From: JBJXHG01 sp046160865
Lineage (GTDB): Bacteria > Planctomycetota > UBA1135 > GCA-002686595
Reading direction: 5' to 3'
Length of the DNA stretch: 64,000 nucleotides
Assembly: GCA_046160865.1 (NCBI GenBank)
Contig: JBJXHG010000040.1
Span: 57,100-121,099, forward strand
A program made the translations under genes and the position numbers. The notes beneath the pieces are model-generated. The model worked only from the letters and a program-made list of their open reading frames with translations. It was not told the DNA's origin and ran no database searches. Positions 16,178 through 28,133 of the stretch are shown piece by piece (the stretch's first letter is position 1; every line of letters begins with the position of its first letter).

Positions 16178-17422
16178 CTACTTCCCGCTCGGGATCCGCT
16201 CGCGCGCCGCTCGCACGGCCGCGTGCTCTTCTTGCGGCAACGAGGCGAGACCGCGCTCGACGAGCTTCTTCGCGAGCTCGACATCGCCAGCGCGCGCGGC
16301 GCGGTCGATGAGCGCCGCGTAGGTCGCGCCCGTGTTCGCGAATGCGAGCAATCGGTCGGCGGCTTTGCTCGCGTCGTCGGTGCGCTTCGCTCCGACGAGC
16401 GCCTCGAACATGACGGCGGCGTCCGCCGCGGTGCTGTCGCGTAGAAACGGCTCTGCGTCGGCGAGCGACTTGAGGTACATCGGATCCGATTGCGGCGAAG
16501 GCTTCGGCCGCGACTCGAACGCGTGAATGTGCGAGTCGATGTAGCTTTGCGGACTGTCGTAGAGCTCGAACACTTCCGCGTAGCGACGTTGAGCGACGAG
16601 CGGCTCGAGCATCGCGCGTCCGAGCGAGAAGCGCAGCTTGCCCGTGATGGGACCCTTCTTGCGCAGGTGGTCGTACAACGCCACGGTGCGCTCCTCCTCC
16701 TCCAGGTCGCGGTTGATCGCGCACGCGACCTGCGCGTCGTCGTCCGACCCCGCGCCCGCGACGATGCGTGCTTCGGCCGCGTCGCGCCGATCGCGCAAGG
16801 CTTGCAGCGCGGGCGGGTGCAGATCGCCGAGCCGCACGATGTCGCCGAGCAGGAACGAGAGCCGCACGCCGGTGAAGCTCGGGCTCGCCTGCGCACCTTG
16901 GTCGAAGCACCACAGGTACTCCGCGAGCGCCTCGTCGTACTTCGTCGCGCGCGCGAGCGCGCTCGCGTAGCGCTTGCGCGCCATCGGATCGTTCTCGCGG
17001 CCGGCGAGCGCTTCCTTCGCCTGCACGAGCGCGGTTTTCCCCGCCAGTGATTTCGTCGCCGAGTCGAGGAACGCCGCCGCGTCGAGAAAACCGACCAAGC
17101 GATCGATCACGGTTCCGTCGGGCTTCACGAACAAGATCGTGGGATAGCCGCGCACCTCGAAGCGCTTGGCGAGCGCGACCTCCTCCTCCGCATCGATCTT
17201 CAACGCGATGCAGCTCTTCTCGAGCCACTCGATCACCTTCGGATCCTTCCACGTGATCCGGTCGAGCTGCTTGCACGGCGCGCACCACGTCGTGAAGAAA
17301 TCGATCATCACGACCTTCTGATACTTCTGGGCGCTCGCGAGCGCGGCGTCGAAGCTGAGGTCGGAGAAGGGACGCTCGGCGATGCCGGCGAGTGTGGAGA
17401 GGAGCAGTGTCGCGCAGAGCAT
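16178..17422 (-). CDS. Exported thioredoxin-domain protein with C-terminal helical domain
   Basis: 414 residues from ATG 17422, with GGAGG about 10 bases upstream. The signal peptide (MLCATLLLSTLAGIA) is short. The thioredoxin domain at about residues 20-125 has the WCAPC motif (Cys47 and Cys50), ALKIDAEEEVALAKRFEV and the cis-proline in GYPTILF. Residues about 150-414 form a helical region shared with the protein at 15249-16175 (EYLWCFDQG, FLLGDIVRL, HPPALQALRDRRDAAEAR). The N-terminal domain closely matches the lipoprotein at 14771. It is the second gene of a same-strand run starting at 18414. A role in periplasmic or cell-surface redox is likely; the partner of the helical region is unknown. 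Confidence 0.86.
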   Translation of the reverse strand: MLCATLLLSTLAGIAERPFSDLSFDAALASAQKYQKVVMIDFFTTWCAPCKQLDRITWKDPKVIEWLEKSCIALKIDAEEEVALAKRFEVRGYPTILFVKPDGTVIDRLVGFLDAAAFLDSATKSLAGKTALVQAKEALAGRENDPMARKRYASALARATKYDEALAEYLWCFDQGAQASPSFTGVRLSFLLGDIVRLGDLHPPALQALRDRRDAAEARIVAGAGSDDDAQVACAINRDLEEEERTVALYDHLRKKGPITGKLRFSLGRAMLEPLVAQRRYAEVFELYDSPQSYIDSHIHAFESRPKPSPQSDPMYLKSLADAEPFLRDSTAADAAVMFEALVGAKRTDDASKAADRLLAFANTGATYAALIDRAARAGDVELAKKLVERGLASLPQEEHAAVRAARERIPSGK

Positions 17423-17466
17423 TGTCGGGAGCCTCCAAGAGAAGTGAGGCGCTCAGTATGCCAGCG

Positions 17467-18414
17467 TCACAGCTCGACGCGCTCGCCTTGGCGCGCGAGC
17501 GCGAAGCCGCGCGCTTCGAGATCCTTCCGAAGACCCGCATCGAGCCACAGCGGATTCGTGTGGTTGAGATGCAGGAACCGCACGCTGCCGGGATGCGCGT
17601 GCGCGTGCTCGGCCAAGCGGCGCATCGTGTCGACGGTAGGAGGATGCGGGATCTCGCGCAGATCGCGGCCGGGGAGCTCGCGCCCGTCGTAGAACGTGCC
17701 GTCGAGGTACGCGACGTCGACGCCGTCCATCAAGCGCTCGAGCAAGCCTTCGTGAGGGTTCCAACCGTCGACGTCGGGCACGAACAGCACCGTGCGATGC
17801 TCGCCGCGGATCTTGAACGCGACCGTGTCGGAGAACTCGTCGCGGTGCGGAACGAGGATCGCTTCGACCGAGAGCCCGGGCAGCGGCTCGAATGCTGCGC
17901 CGAGCTCGACCTCGCGCACGTCGACCTGATCGAGCGCGACGAGTTGGCTCCACGGCGCGTTCGTGCGCAGGAACGCGGCGAAGCGCGGCGTGACGAACAG
18001 CGGCACGTCGTCGGCGGAAGCGACCTCGCGACCGAGATGCGCGAGCCCGAGATAGTGACCGACGTGTGCATGCGTGATGAGCAGCGCGTCGATCGGCCGG
18101 CGCGCGTGACCTCGTGCTCCGGTGAGATCGTGCAGCAGCGCGACTTGTTTCTCGATCGACGGCGTCGCTTCGACGAGCAGCAGCGCGCCGGTCTCGCGAT
18201 CGTGGATGCCAAGGGATGCGGGTGTGTCTGTGTGGCCGGTGCGTCGCATCGACGTGCAACACGCGCGCTCGCAACCGAGGTGCGGGCGCCCGCCGTCTTG
18301 AGCTGTGCCGAGGACGAAGAGGGAGAAGCGGGAGGAGGGGTCGGACGTGCTCGCGTGCGGTGCAGCGCACGCGGTGAGCGCGAGCAGAACGGCGGTGTGT
18401 GCGCGTGTCGGCAT
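17467..18414 (-). CDS. MBL-fold lipoprotein related to PqqB
   Basis: 315 residues from ATG 18414. The leader ends with a lipobox (LLALTAC). The domain opens with VLGTAQDGGRPHLGCERACC, which resembles the PqqB opening with its Cys pairs. The metallo-beta-lactamase signature is THAHVGHYLG (His115, His117, Gly119, His120): the usual Asp of HxHxDH is Gly. Later elements are ILVPHRDEFSDTVAFKI, FVPDVDGW, LDGTFYD and FLHLNHTNPL. No other pqq gene is in the window, so PQQ synthesis is not supported. A hydrolase or oxygenase-like role outside the cytoplasm is possible. It leads a four-gene run with the thioredoxin proteins, 44 bases before the next start. Confidence 0.8.
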   Translation of the reverse strand: MPTRAHTAVLLALTACAAPHASTSDPSSRFSLFVLGTAQDGGRPHLGCERACCTSMRRTGHTDTPASLGIHDRETGALLLVEATPSIEKQVALLHDLTGARGHARRPIDALLITHAHVGHYLGLAHLGREVASADDVPLFVTPRFAAFLRTNAPWSQLVALDQVDVREVELGAAFEPLPGLSVEAILVPHRDEFSDTVAFKIRGEHRTVLFVPDVDGWNPHEGLLERLMDGVDVAYLDGTFYDGRELPGRDLREIPHPPTVDTMRRLAEHAHAHPGSVRFLHLNHTNPLWLDAGLRKDLEARGFALARQGERVEL

Positions 18415-18574
18415 GAGGGAGTGAGGACCGTCGCGGGGTGCGCAACAGAGAAGTGAGCAGCGCAAGCGAGATGCGCGGCACAGTGAGCGTAAGCAGCTGA
18501 CACGGGTCCCCGCCGCCGATTCATGCGCGCCGCGTGAGGACACGCCGCGCGCGGGCGCTACGCGCGAAGACGCG

Positions 18575-21361
<2,787 letters not shown>

Positions 21362-21610
21362 CGGTAACCTCGTGGCTGAAGGGCGCGGGATGATACGCGC
21401 CGGATGGCGTCCGAGCGAAGTGTTCGACCGCACGCGAGCCTCGAGAATCGTCGCGGAGCGCGAGAACGTGCTCGGCGCAATGTCACGTTCCGACGCGACG
21501 TGCGGGCGACGCGGGTTGTGTCGCTCCGACGCAGCGCAACGCGTCGACCTCGCCGGCGGGGACCGCTCGTGCGCTGGCGCTTCGTTTCCACGGCACCTAC
21601 CCTCTCGCGG

Positions 21611-22000
21611 ATGAGCACGCCGAGCCGCGACACGGTCGAGACCACGATCCGCGCGTATTTCGCCGCGATCCGCGCGCTGGATCGCGAGGCTTGGGTGTCG
21701 ACGTTCGCCGTGGACGCGGTCACGTTCGATCCGGCCGATGCGCCGCCGACGCGCGGTCACGCGGAGCTCGGCCTGTTCTTCGATCGCATCACGGGTCTCG
21801 TGAAGACGATCGGCCTCCACGAGGACCACGTCTTCGTCAATGGCAACGAGGCGGCCGTGAAATGGACCGGACGCGGCGTCGGGCCGCGCGGCAACGACTA
21901 CTCGTTCGAAGGCGTCGACGTGTTCGAGTTCGACACACGCGGCAAGATCGCGCGGCTGCGCGCCTACTGGAACCCCGAGACGCTGCTCGCGCAGCTCTGA
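21611..22000 (+). CDS. NTF2-like (SnoaL/ketosteroid isomerase-type) protein
   Basis: 129 residues from ATG 21611 (MSTPSRDTVETTIRAYFAAI). The upstream in-frame extension is Arg-rich and implausible. It is a single cone-shaped NTF2-like domain: an N-terminal helix ending AIRALDREAWVSTFAVDAVTF, then RGHAELGLFFDRI and the beta-sheet NEAAVKWTGRGVGPRGNDYSFEG (quoted in part) to IARLRAYWNPETLL. This fold is used both for small-molecule isomerases and for binding proteins. No specific activity can be assigned. It is cytoplasmic with no leader. It ends 22 bases before the Tat-exported epimerase-like gene, so the two probably form an operon. Confidence 0.75.
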   Translation: MSTPSRDTVETTIRAYFAAIRALDREAWVSTFAVDAVTFDPADAPPTRGHAELGLFFDRITGLVKTIGLHEDHVFVNGNEAAVKWTGRGVGPRGNDYSFEGVDVFEFDTRGKIARLRAYWNPETLLAQL

Positions 22001-22022
22001 CCGCTCGCAAGAAGGATTCGCC

Positions 22023-23135
22023 ATGACGACCGATCGCCGCACGTTCCTACAAGCGTCGCTCGCCGCGGGAGCACTGCTCGCCGCGCGCGCGCACGCCGAC
22101 GAGCAACCGAAGCAGGCCGCGGCGCGCGCTCCGAAGAAGATCCTGATCCTCGGCGGCACGCAGTTCGTCGGGCCGGCGCTCGTCGAGGCCGCGCGCGCGC
22201 GCGGTCACGTGATCACGCTCTTCAATCGCGGCAAGACGAACGCGGAGCTGTTCCCCGAGCTCGAGAAGCTGCGCGGCGATCGCGATCCGAAGAAGGACGC
22301 CGGCCTCGCCGCGTTGAAGGGACGCAAGTGGGACGCGGTGATCGACGACTGCGGCTACTACCCGCGCCACGTCGCGGCGTCGACCGATCTGCTCGCCGAG
22401 AGCGTCGGTCGGTACGTCTTCGTTTCCAGTACATCTGCCTACGCGCGCAACGACATCGAGGGCATCGACGAGACCGCGGACGTCGCCAAGCTCGCGGATC
22501 CGAGCGTCGAGACGATGGGCGACGGCTACGAGCACTACGGCGGATTGAAAGCGCTGTGCGAGAAGGCCGTCGAGAGTGCGTTCGCGGACCGAGCGACGAT
22601 CGTGCGTCCGGGTTACATCGTCGGCCCCGGCGATCCGACGGACCGCTTCACGTACTGGCCGGTGCGCATCGCGAAAGGCGACGACGTGATCGTTCCCGGC
22701 GAGCCGACGGATCCGATCCAAGTGATCGACGTGCGCGATCTCGCCGCGTGGATGATCGCGCTCGTCGAAGGCAACGTGCGCGGCACGTTCAACGCCGTCG
22801 GTCCCGAGCGACGCCTGTCATGGGGAGAAGTGCTCGAAGCGTGCCGCAACGCGAGCGGAGTGCAGACGCGCCTGCGCTTCTTGTCCGTGCCCGAGTTGCG
22901 CGCGCGCGGCGTCGTCGACGACATGCCGATCTGGGCGCCGTACGAAGGCGAGACGAAGGGCTATCACACCGCGAGCAACGCACGCGCACGCGCCGCGGGG
23001 CTCACGTTCCGTCCGATCGCGAAGACCGTCGCGGACACGCTCGCGTGGTTCCAGTCGCTACCCGCCGAGCGTCGCGCGGACTTGCAGGCTGGGCTCGATC
23101 CGAAGAAGGAAGCGGAGATCCTGCGCTCGTTGTGA
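22023..23135 (+). CDS. Tat-exported NAD-dependent epimerase/dehydratase family protein
   Basis: 370 residues from ATG 22023; AAGAAGGA lies upstream. The leader has a twin-arginine motif (DRRTFLQASLAAGALLAARA) ending at an AHA signal peptidase site. An extended SDR domain follows: Rossmann motif GGTQFVG (44-50), FVSSTSAYA, and a YxxxK catalytic pair in HYGGLK. IVRPGYIVGPGDPTDRF and VIDVRDLAAWM are typical of this branch. The substrate is not apparent; relatives act on nucleotide sugars in the cytoplasm, but this one is exported already folded with its cofactor. It follows the NTF2-like gene by 22 bases. A long palindrome begins 16 bases after its stop codon. Confidence 0.88.
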   Translation: MTTDRRTFLQASLAAGALLAARAHADEQPKQAAARAPKKILILGGTQFVGPALVEAARARGHVITLFNRGKTNAELFPELEKLRGDRDPKKDAGLAALKGRKWDAVIDDCGYYPRHVAASTDLLAESVGRYVFVSSTSAYARNDIEGIDETADVAKLADPSVETMGDGYEHYGGLKALCEKAVESAFADRATIVRPGYIVGPGDPTDRFTYWPVRIAKGDDVIVPGEPTDPIQVIDVRDLAAWMIALVEGNVRGTFNAVGPERRLSWGEVLEACRNASGVQTRLRFLSVPELRARGVVDDMPIWAPYEGETKGYHTASNARARAAGLTFRPIAKTVADTLAWFQSLPAERRADLQAGLDPKKEAEILRSL

Positions 23136-23151
23136 GCGGCGCCGCGGCGCC

Positions 23152-23328
23152 AGCCCGCAGTTCTCACCACGCCCGTCGCGAGGTTGCGCCAGCGTGTTCG
23201 GAGCAAGGCGTTGCATCGAAATCGACCGCAGCTCTCCTGTGAGGTCAGCGAGGATCGATTTCGATCCAACAACGCCGCTCCGATCGAGTTGGCGAGACCG
23301 CAGCAGGGCGTGGTGAGAACTGCGGGCT
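23152..23328. repeat. 177-bp imperfect palindrome between convergent genes
   Basis: The outer arms 23152-23174 and 23306-23328 are perfect 23-base inverted copies. The inner parts pair imperfectly for about 50 more bases per side, including an 11-base block containing ATCGAAATCGA and shared TCGGAGC and GGCGTTG blocks. A centre of about 25 bases is left unpaired. No target-site duplication or coding frame is seen. The right arm overlaps the GNAT stop codon by 2 bases. It could be a bidirectional terminator or a MITE-like element. Confidence 0.75.
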
Positions 23329-23809
23329 AGAACACGCGCTCGCCGTTCCACTCGAGCCGCATCAGCACGCACGGGATGCCACACTCGTCGGTCTGCTCGC
23401 GCACGGCGCGGAAGCCCATGCGCTCGTACACGCGCACGGCGGCGCGCGCCGCTCCAACGTACACGTGACGCGGCGGCGTCCCCGGAAGGAGCTGGAATGC
23501 TTCGCGCACGAGCCCGCGAGCGATGCCGCGCCCGCGGTGATCGTCGCGCACGAAGAGCAGCACGAGATAGTTGCGATGGATCTCCGCGACCCCGACGATC
23601 GACCGACCCGCTTCGGCGACGAGCATGCGCTGCCCGCGCATGCGCCGCGCGACGGCGGTGATCGTGATGCGGCGCATGAATTCGCGGCATCCGGCGGCCG
23701 TGCACTCGGACGCGAGCGACTCACGGAACACGCGACGCACGAGCCCGCAGAACTCGGGCACGTCCGCAGGCACGGCGGTGCGGTAGAGAATCGGGCAAGC
23801 AGCGCGCAC
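23327..23809 (-). CDS. GNAT-family N-acetyltransferase
   Basis: 160 residues from a GTG at 23809. Another GTG at 23899 would add 30 Arg-rich residues that do not look like a GNAT N-terminus, so I use the shorter form. The domain begins ILYRTAVPADVPEFCGLV. The acetyl-CoA binding motif A is present as LFVRDDHRGRGIARGLVREA (R-G-R-G-I-A). The C-terminal ARAAVRVYERMGFRAV is motif B. The expected reaction is transfer of acetyl from acetyl-CoA to an amine; the acceptor is unknown. It is cytoplasmic. It is convergent with the epimerase-like gene across the palindrome at 23152-23328. Confidence 0.82.
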   Translation of the reverse strand: MRAACPILYRTAVPADVPEFCGLVRRVFRESLASECTAAGCREFMRRITITAVARRMRGQRMLVAEAGRSIVGVAEIHRNYLVLLFVRDDHRGRGIARGLVREAFQLLPGTPPRHVYVGAARAAVRVYERMGFRAVREQTDECGIPCVLMRLEWNGERVF

Positions 23810-24091
23810 GGGCCGTTGGACGCAGCACGTCGCGATTGCGTTCCGTGGACGCCGGCGAACGGGCGTGGCGCATGCGCGGAGGCCCGTGCGGCGCGCCACC
23901 GCCGCTCGCGCTTCCGGCGCGACGGCGCGGTCCGGTTCATGCGAGGGCGTGCCGCGCGCTCGAGGCCGCCGCGAGAACGCGATCGACGAGCTCGGGACTC
24001 GCGGAGCCCGCCGGCGACGGCGAATCGCGATGCTCAGAATCGAGGGCGGAACGAGTCTCCGACTCCAGCGCGCGAGCGCACCGCGGAACGA

Positions 24092-26935
24092 TTACTTGCC
24101 GCTGGCCTCTCGCGCGTGGAAGCGTTCGGCTGATGCACTCCACGTGCTCAGTAGATGCTCTCGAACCTCCTTCGCGCGCGCGTGGTCCGGATTGCGGCGC
24201 ACGAACTCCTCGACCAACTCCAACTCGCGCTCCGGCGCGCCGGCGACCGACCACCAACGCGCGCGCTCGATGCGCGCGTTGTCATCGTCCGGGTGAAGAC
24301 GCAGCCAGTCCTCCGTCAAGCGCAAGGGCAACCACTCGTTGCCGATCGCGTACATCGCGTTCGCAAGCACCACGATCTCGCTCCGCTGTGCGCGCGCATC
24401 GACCTCGAAACCCTCTCCCAGCGCGAGCAGCAGCTCCGCAGCGGCGGGGTCCCGCGCGAAGCGCGACAGATCGTGAATCGAGTGCAAGAAGAACTGGCGA
24501 CTGATGCGCTGTGCTCCGAAGAGCAAGCTCTGCGTCTTGGCTCCGTGCTCGAACATCGGCACGCAGCGGCGCAGCTTGTCCGCCTGCTGCTCGCCTGCGG
24601 ACAACGGCGAGATCACGTTTGCAACTCCGCGCACGAGCGCGATGCCAGCTTCGCGATGCCGCTCGTACGCGCCATCGAGTACGCGCGCGCACGTCTGGCG
24701 ATCCATTGCGAGCGCGGACGGCATTACGAACGGCGACAAGAGAGTCGGAAGCGGGCTGCAGATCACCACGATGTCGGAGTAGGCTTGCTTGACCGCGTAG
24801 CAAGCGGGCGCGAGCAGTGGAACGCGGCCCTCTTCCGGATCGCGCCAGACGGCGAGGATCCCGGGCATCCAGTCCTCGAACCCGCCGAGCACACCCTCCA
24901 CGGGAAACTCGGCGAGCAACTGGAGGCGATCGACGAACGCCGCGAGGTCGGAGCGAATGTCGTTGCCGACGGACGGCACGAGCTCGTCGATCGCACGTCG
25001 AGCTCGCTCGAACTCGCCATCACCCGCGCGCGCGAGCACGTGCGCGAAATCGATGCTCGGATCCTGACACGACGACGAGCGCGCGAATCGGACCTGCTCG
25101 TCCACTTCGGCGAAGCGGCCCAATGCGAGGAGCAGCGACAGGCGGCGCTGGAACGCGCCGGGGTGGAATGCATCGCGGCGCAGCGCGTTCTCGAAGTGCA
25201 CGAGCGCCGTCCCGCTGTCCGTAGCGAGCACGCCGTTCACGAACTCACGATCCGCGTCGTCCAGTTCGAGTGCGAGCGACTGCTCGAAGAGATGTCGCGC
25301 GCGATCCGGCGCACCGACGCGCTCGGGGATCGTCTGGGCCTTCCGCGCGAGCAGACTCCCGCGGCGGCTGCCCAAGTCGTCGCGGCGCTCCAATTCCGTG
25401 ACGAGCTCGCTGGCGGCTCGGATCTGGACGAGTCCGAGATGCGCGTCGATCGCGTCGAGTGCCAGCTGCACATCGTCAACCGCGCCGCCGGACTTGGCAC
25501 GCGCGAGCGAGTCCAGCACCTCGTGCCACGCACCGCCGCGCCGGGCCAAGCTCGCCGCTTCGAGATGCGTGCGCACGAGCTCCCGCCGCTGAGCACGATT
25601 CTCCTGTGCGGTGAAGACGAACGCGGCGCCGATCGCGGCGAGGATCAGTGCCGCCACGCTCGCCGCCACCGCTTTGTTGCGTGCGATCCACTTCTTGAGC
25701 TCCGCCAGCGCGCCGCGTTCGTACGCACGCACGACACGCTGCTCGAGGAACGCGCGCAGGTCGTCGGCTAGCTCAGCCATCGTCGCGTAGCGCAGCGCTG
25801 GCTCGCGCGCCATCGCCTTTACGCAGATCGCGATCACCTCGCCGGGTGCGTCCGGTGCGAGGTCCTCTACAGGACCCGGTGGACCCGCGAGCACGCGCTC
25901 CAGCACGACTTGTCCGCTCGTCGAAGCGCCGGCAGGCATGAACGGGGCTTGGCCCGTGAGCAGGTGGTAGAGCATCGCGCCCACCGAGTACACGTCGCTG
26001 CGCTCGTCGAGCTCGCCGCTCGCGCCGCGAGCCTGCTCCGGGGACATGTACGCCGGTGTTCCGACAACCGTTCCCTCACGTGTGACCGGATCGACGTCGA
26101 GCCTCTCCGCCGCATCGACTGCGTCGAACACTTCGTCGCGGCGCAGCACGCGCGCGACGCCCCAATCCATCACGTACACCTCGCCGTAGTCGCCGACCAT
26201 CACGTTCGCGGGCTTCAAGTCGCGGTGCACGATCCCGCGCGAGTGCGCGAAGCTCATCGCATCGCACACTTTCAACAGGACGCCGAGCACGCGCGTCGAG
26301 CTCCAGCCGTCCTGCTCGGCGCGCACGAGATCCAGGACCTGCCGCAGGTCGCGGCCTTTCACGAGTTTCATCGTGAAGTACACGCGACCTTCGGCGTCGA
26401 GACCCAGCTCGTGGACCGGCACGATGCCGGGGTGATCGAGCTGCCCGGTGACTTGCGCCTCGGTGAGGAAGCGGCCCAGCGTCCGAGGCCGCACGAGCGG
26501 CGTCTCTCCCGACGCAACGTGGCCCCCAGCGCCGAGCACGACCTTCATTGCGAGCGTGCGACGTAGATCCTCGTCCCACACGCGCAAGATGACGCCCATC
26601 CCGCCGCGCGCAACCTCTCCGAGCATCCGATAGCGACGACGCTCCGGCGCGCTGCGCGCAAGTTGGTCCAGGACTGCGCGTACAGAGCGCGGAAGCTGCT
26701 CGTGCGCGGCGTCGCTTGGAACGCGCACGGACGGCACGTCCGCCGCCAACTCGTCGCACAGAGACGCAAGCGCGTCGCAATCCGCCTTCAGGCGCCTCAG
26801 CGCGGGAGCGAGATCGGGATGCGCCGCGCACAGTTCCTCTACACCCTCCGCGCCACCCATGTCCCTACGCACCATGAACTCGGCGAACAGCCGGTCGGCG
26901 CGCTCCTCGTTCGACTCAGATCGTTCGTGCGTCAT
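24092..26935 (-). CDS. Membrane-anchored Ser/Thr protein kinase with DWG in place of DFG
   Basis: 947 residues from ATG 26935 (a GTG at 26995 is also possible). An N-terminal acidic helical region (1-100) resembles those preceding planctomycete kinases. Kinase domain: GEVARGGMG (106-114), Lys131 in LAMKVV, HRDLKPANVM (237-246), then MDWGVAR, where Trp258 replaces the Phe of DFG while the metal-binding Asp257 stays. GTPAYMSPEQA follows. One transmembrane segment spans about 421-441. The C-terminal 500 residues are helical, with TPR-like units (FENALRRDAFHPGAFQRRL). An upstream lipoprotein gene ends 96 bases before this start. An ECF sigma gene is divergent from that lipoprotein gene. The kinase could control sigma activity or envelope proteins (inference). 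Confidence 0.92.
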   Translation of the reverse strand: MTHERSESNEERADRLFAEFMVRRDMGGAEGVEELCAAHPDLAPALRRLKADCDALASLCDELAADVPSVRVPSDAAHEQLPRSVRAVLDQLARSAPERRRYRMLGEVARGGMGVILRVWDEDLRRTLAMKVVLGAGGHVASGETPLVRPRTLGRFLTEAQVTGQLDHPGIVPVHELGLDAEGRVYFTMKLVKGRDLRQVLDLVRAEQDGWSSTRVLGVLLKVCDAMSFAHSRGIVHRDLKPANVMVGDYGEVYVMDWGVARVLRRDEVFDAVDAAERLDVDPVTREGTVVGTPAYMSPEQARGASGELDERSDVYSVGAMLYHLLTGQAPFMPAGASTSGQVVLERVLAGPPGPVEDLAPDAPGEVIAICVKAMAREPALRYATMAELADDLRAFLEQRVVRAYERGALAELKKWIARNKAVAASVAALILAAIGAAFVFTAQENRAQRRELVRTHLEAASLARRGGAWHEVLDSLARAKSGGAVDDVQLALDAIDAHLGLVQIRAASELVTELERRDDLGSRRGSLLARKAQTIPERVGAPDRARHLFEQSLALELDDADREFVNGVLATDSGTALVHFENALRRDAFHPGAFQRRLSLLLALGRFAEVDEQVRFARSSSCQDPSIDFAHVLARAGDGEFERARRAIDELVPSVGNDIRSDLAAFVDRLQLLAEFPVEGVLGGFEDWMPGILAVWRDPEEGRVPLLAPACYAVKQAYSDIVVICSPLPTLLSPFVMPSALAMDRQTCARVLDGAYERHREAGIALVRGVANVISPLSAGEQQADKLRRCVPMFEHGAKTQSLLFGAQRISRQFFLHSIHDLSRFARDPAAAELLLALGEGFEVDARAQRSEIVVLANAMYAIGNEWLPLRLTEDWLRLHPDDDNARIERARWWSVAGAPERELELVEEFVRRNPDHARAKEVREHLLSTWSASAERFHAREASGK

Positions 26936-27031
26936 GGGTGCGAAGCCCGCAGAGGTGAGTTCCCGTTCGATGCGCGCGGATGCTAACCGCGGCACGCGCG
27001 GAGCGGACGTTCGACCGAACTGGACCCGGGA

Positions 27032-27958
27032 CTACCGCAGTCGGACAGCTTCGAACACGAACTGGCTGACTGCGCTGGGATCCTCGTCGCCTGCGTCGGC
27101 GTACTCGAAGTCCACGCCGAGTCCGACGAGACGGTCCCCGCTGAGATAGAACGGCATGATCCACCCGCGCGTGCTGCTCAGTGACGCCCCGAGATGGCCC
27201 CGCGCATTCGTGTCGCCGTCCATGAGACCTGATACTGCGGGCGTGCCCGTCTCGGAGCTCGATCCGCTCAGAAAGATCCCGTTCTGGCTCAATATCACGC
27301 GCCGAATCGCCGGTGTCATCGCGCTCGATGGTCCGAACGCGTGCACGACGAAGTGCCGTATCTCCCACTCTCCGCTGATCTCGCCATCGATCGGCAGTGG
27401 GTCGATACGCGCTGCATGGATCTCCATCTCGAGCGGCGTGCCGTAGCAGTCGAAGAGCGGATCACCTGGGTCGATTTGATCGCTCTCGACGATCACCGTC
27501 GCAAGGTCGCTCGTGTCGGTGAACACGAAGCCCGCGATGCTCGGGTCGGCGCGCAAGCGTCCGTGGATCTCTGCCGACAGTCCGGCGACGTCGCTGCCCG
27601 AGAGTTGGAACTCGCCGCTGTTCGCGTCGTACGTGCCGACGAAAGACGCACCGTTCAGCGCGGAGTCGGTGAACTCGAGCATCATTCGCTGGCCCGTGAT
27701 CGTGATCGATGCCGGGCCTTCGAGTTCGAGCCCGACGATGTCGATGCGTCCCGACGCGGTGCACTCCGCGCCGCCGAACTGCACGAACCACAACCCGTCG
27801 AGCTTCTCTCCCGGCGGGAGGAGGAGCGCTCGAGGCGCAGGATCCTCGCGCGGCGGATGCACGCTTCCTCCACCGGATCCGCCGCCACCGCACGCCGTGA
27901 TCCAGAGTGCGGAGACGGAGCAGATGACTGCCTGGCCAATGCGATATTGCGAGTTCAT
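27032..27958 (-). CDS. Lipoprotein of unknown function
   Basis: 308 residues from ATG 27958, with GAGG 7 bases upstream. The leader ends in the lipobox WITAC, followed by a flexible Gly/Ser linker (GGGGSGGGS). The mature part is beta-rich: LDGLWFVQFGGAECTASGRI, SFVGTYDANSGEFQLSG and GEWEIRHFVVHAFGP. These resemble repeated lipocalin-like or barrel strands that begin with G-x-W. I do not recognise a family. It precedes the DWG kinase by 96 bases on the same strand and is divergent from the ECF sigma gene, 175 bases apart. It may be a surface sensor or a target of that regulatory pair (inference). Confidence 0.75.
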   Translation of the reverse strand: MNSQYRIGQAVICSVSALWITACGGGGSGGGSVHPPREDPAPRALLLPPGEKLDGLWFVQFGGAECTASGRIDIVGLELEGPASITITGQRMMLEFTDSALNGASFVGTYDANSGEFQLSGSDVAGLSAEIHGRLRADPSIAGFVFTDTSDLATVIVESDQIDPGDPLFDCYGTPLEMEIHAARIDPLPIDGEISGEWEIRHFVVHAFGPSSAMTPAIRRVILSQNGIFLSGSSSETGTPAVSGLMDGDTNARGHLGASLSSTRGWIMPFYLSGDRLVGLGVDFEYADAGDEDPSAVSQFVFEAVRLR

Positions 27959-28133
27959 GTGTTCCTCGTGTTCCGTGGAGTCGACCGCGGGGCGGCCCTA
28001 CGCCGCATCCGCGCTGGGTGGTACGTTCGGTGTGAGGGAACGAATCGCGACGGACTTCACGCGCCTGTGCTGGAATTCCGTCGCCCGCGCGCGGAATGCG
28101 AGGGTCGCACGCGTGCGATAGGCTGACGGGGCG

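Noticed and set aside
17467..18414. PQQ biosynthesis locus
   Set aside because: No pqqA, C, D or E gene is nearby, and the metal motif is altered.
23152..23328. Palindrome as a full insertion sequence
   Set aside because: It is too short to code for a transposase, and no target duplication is visible.
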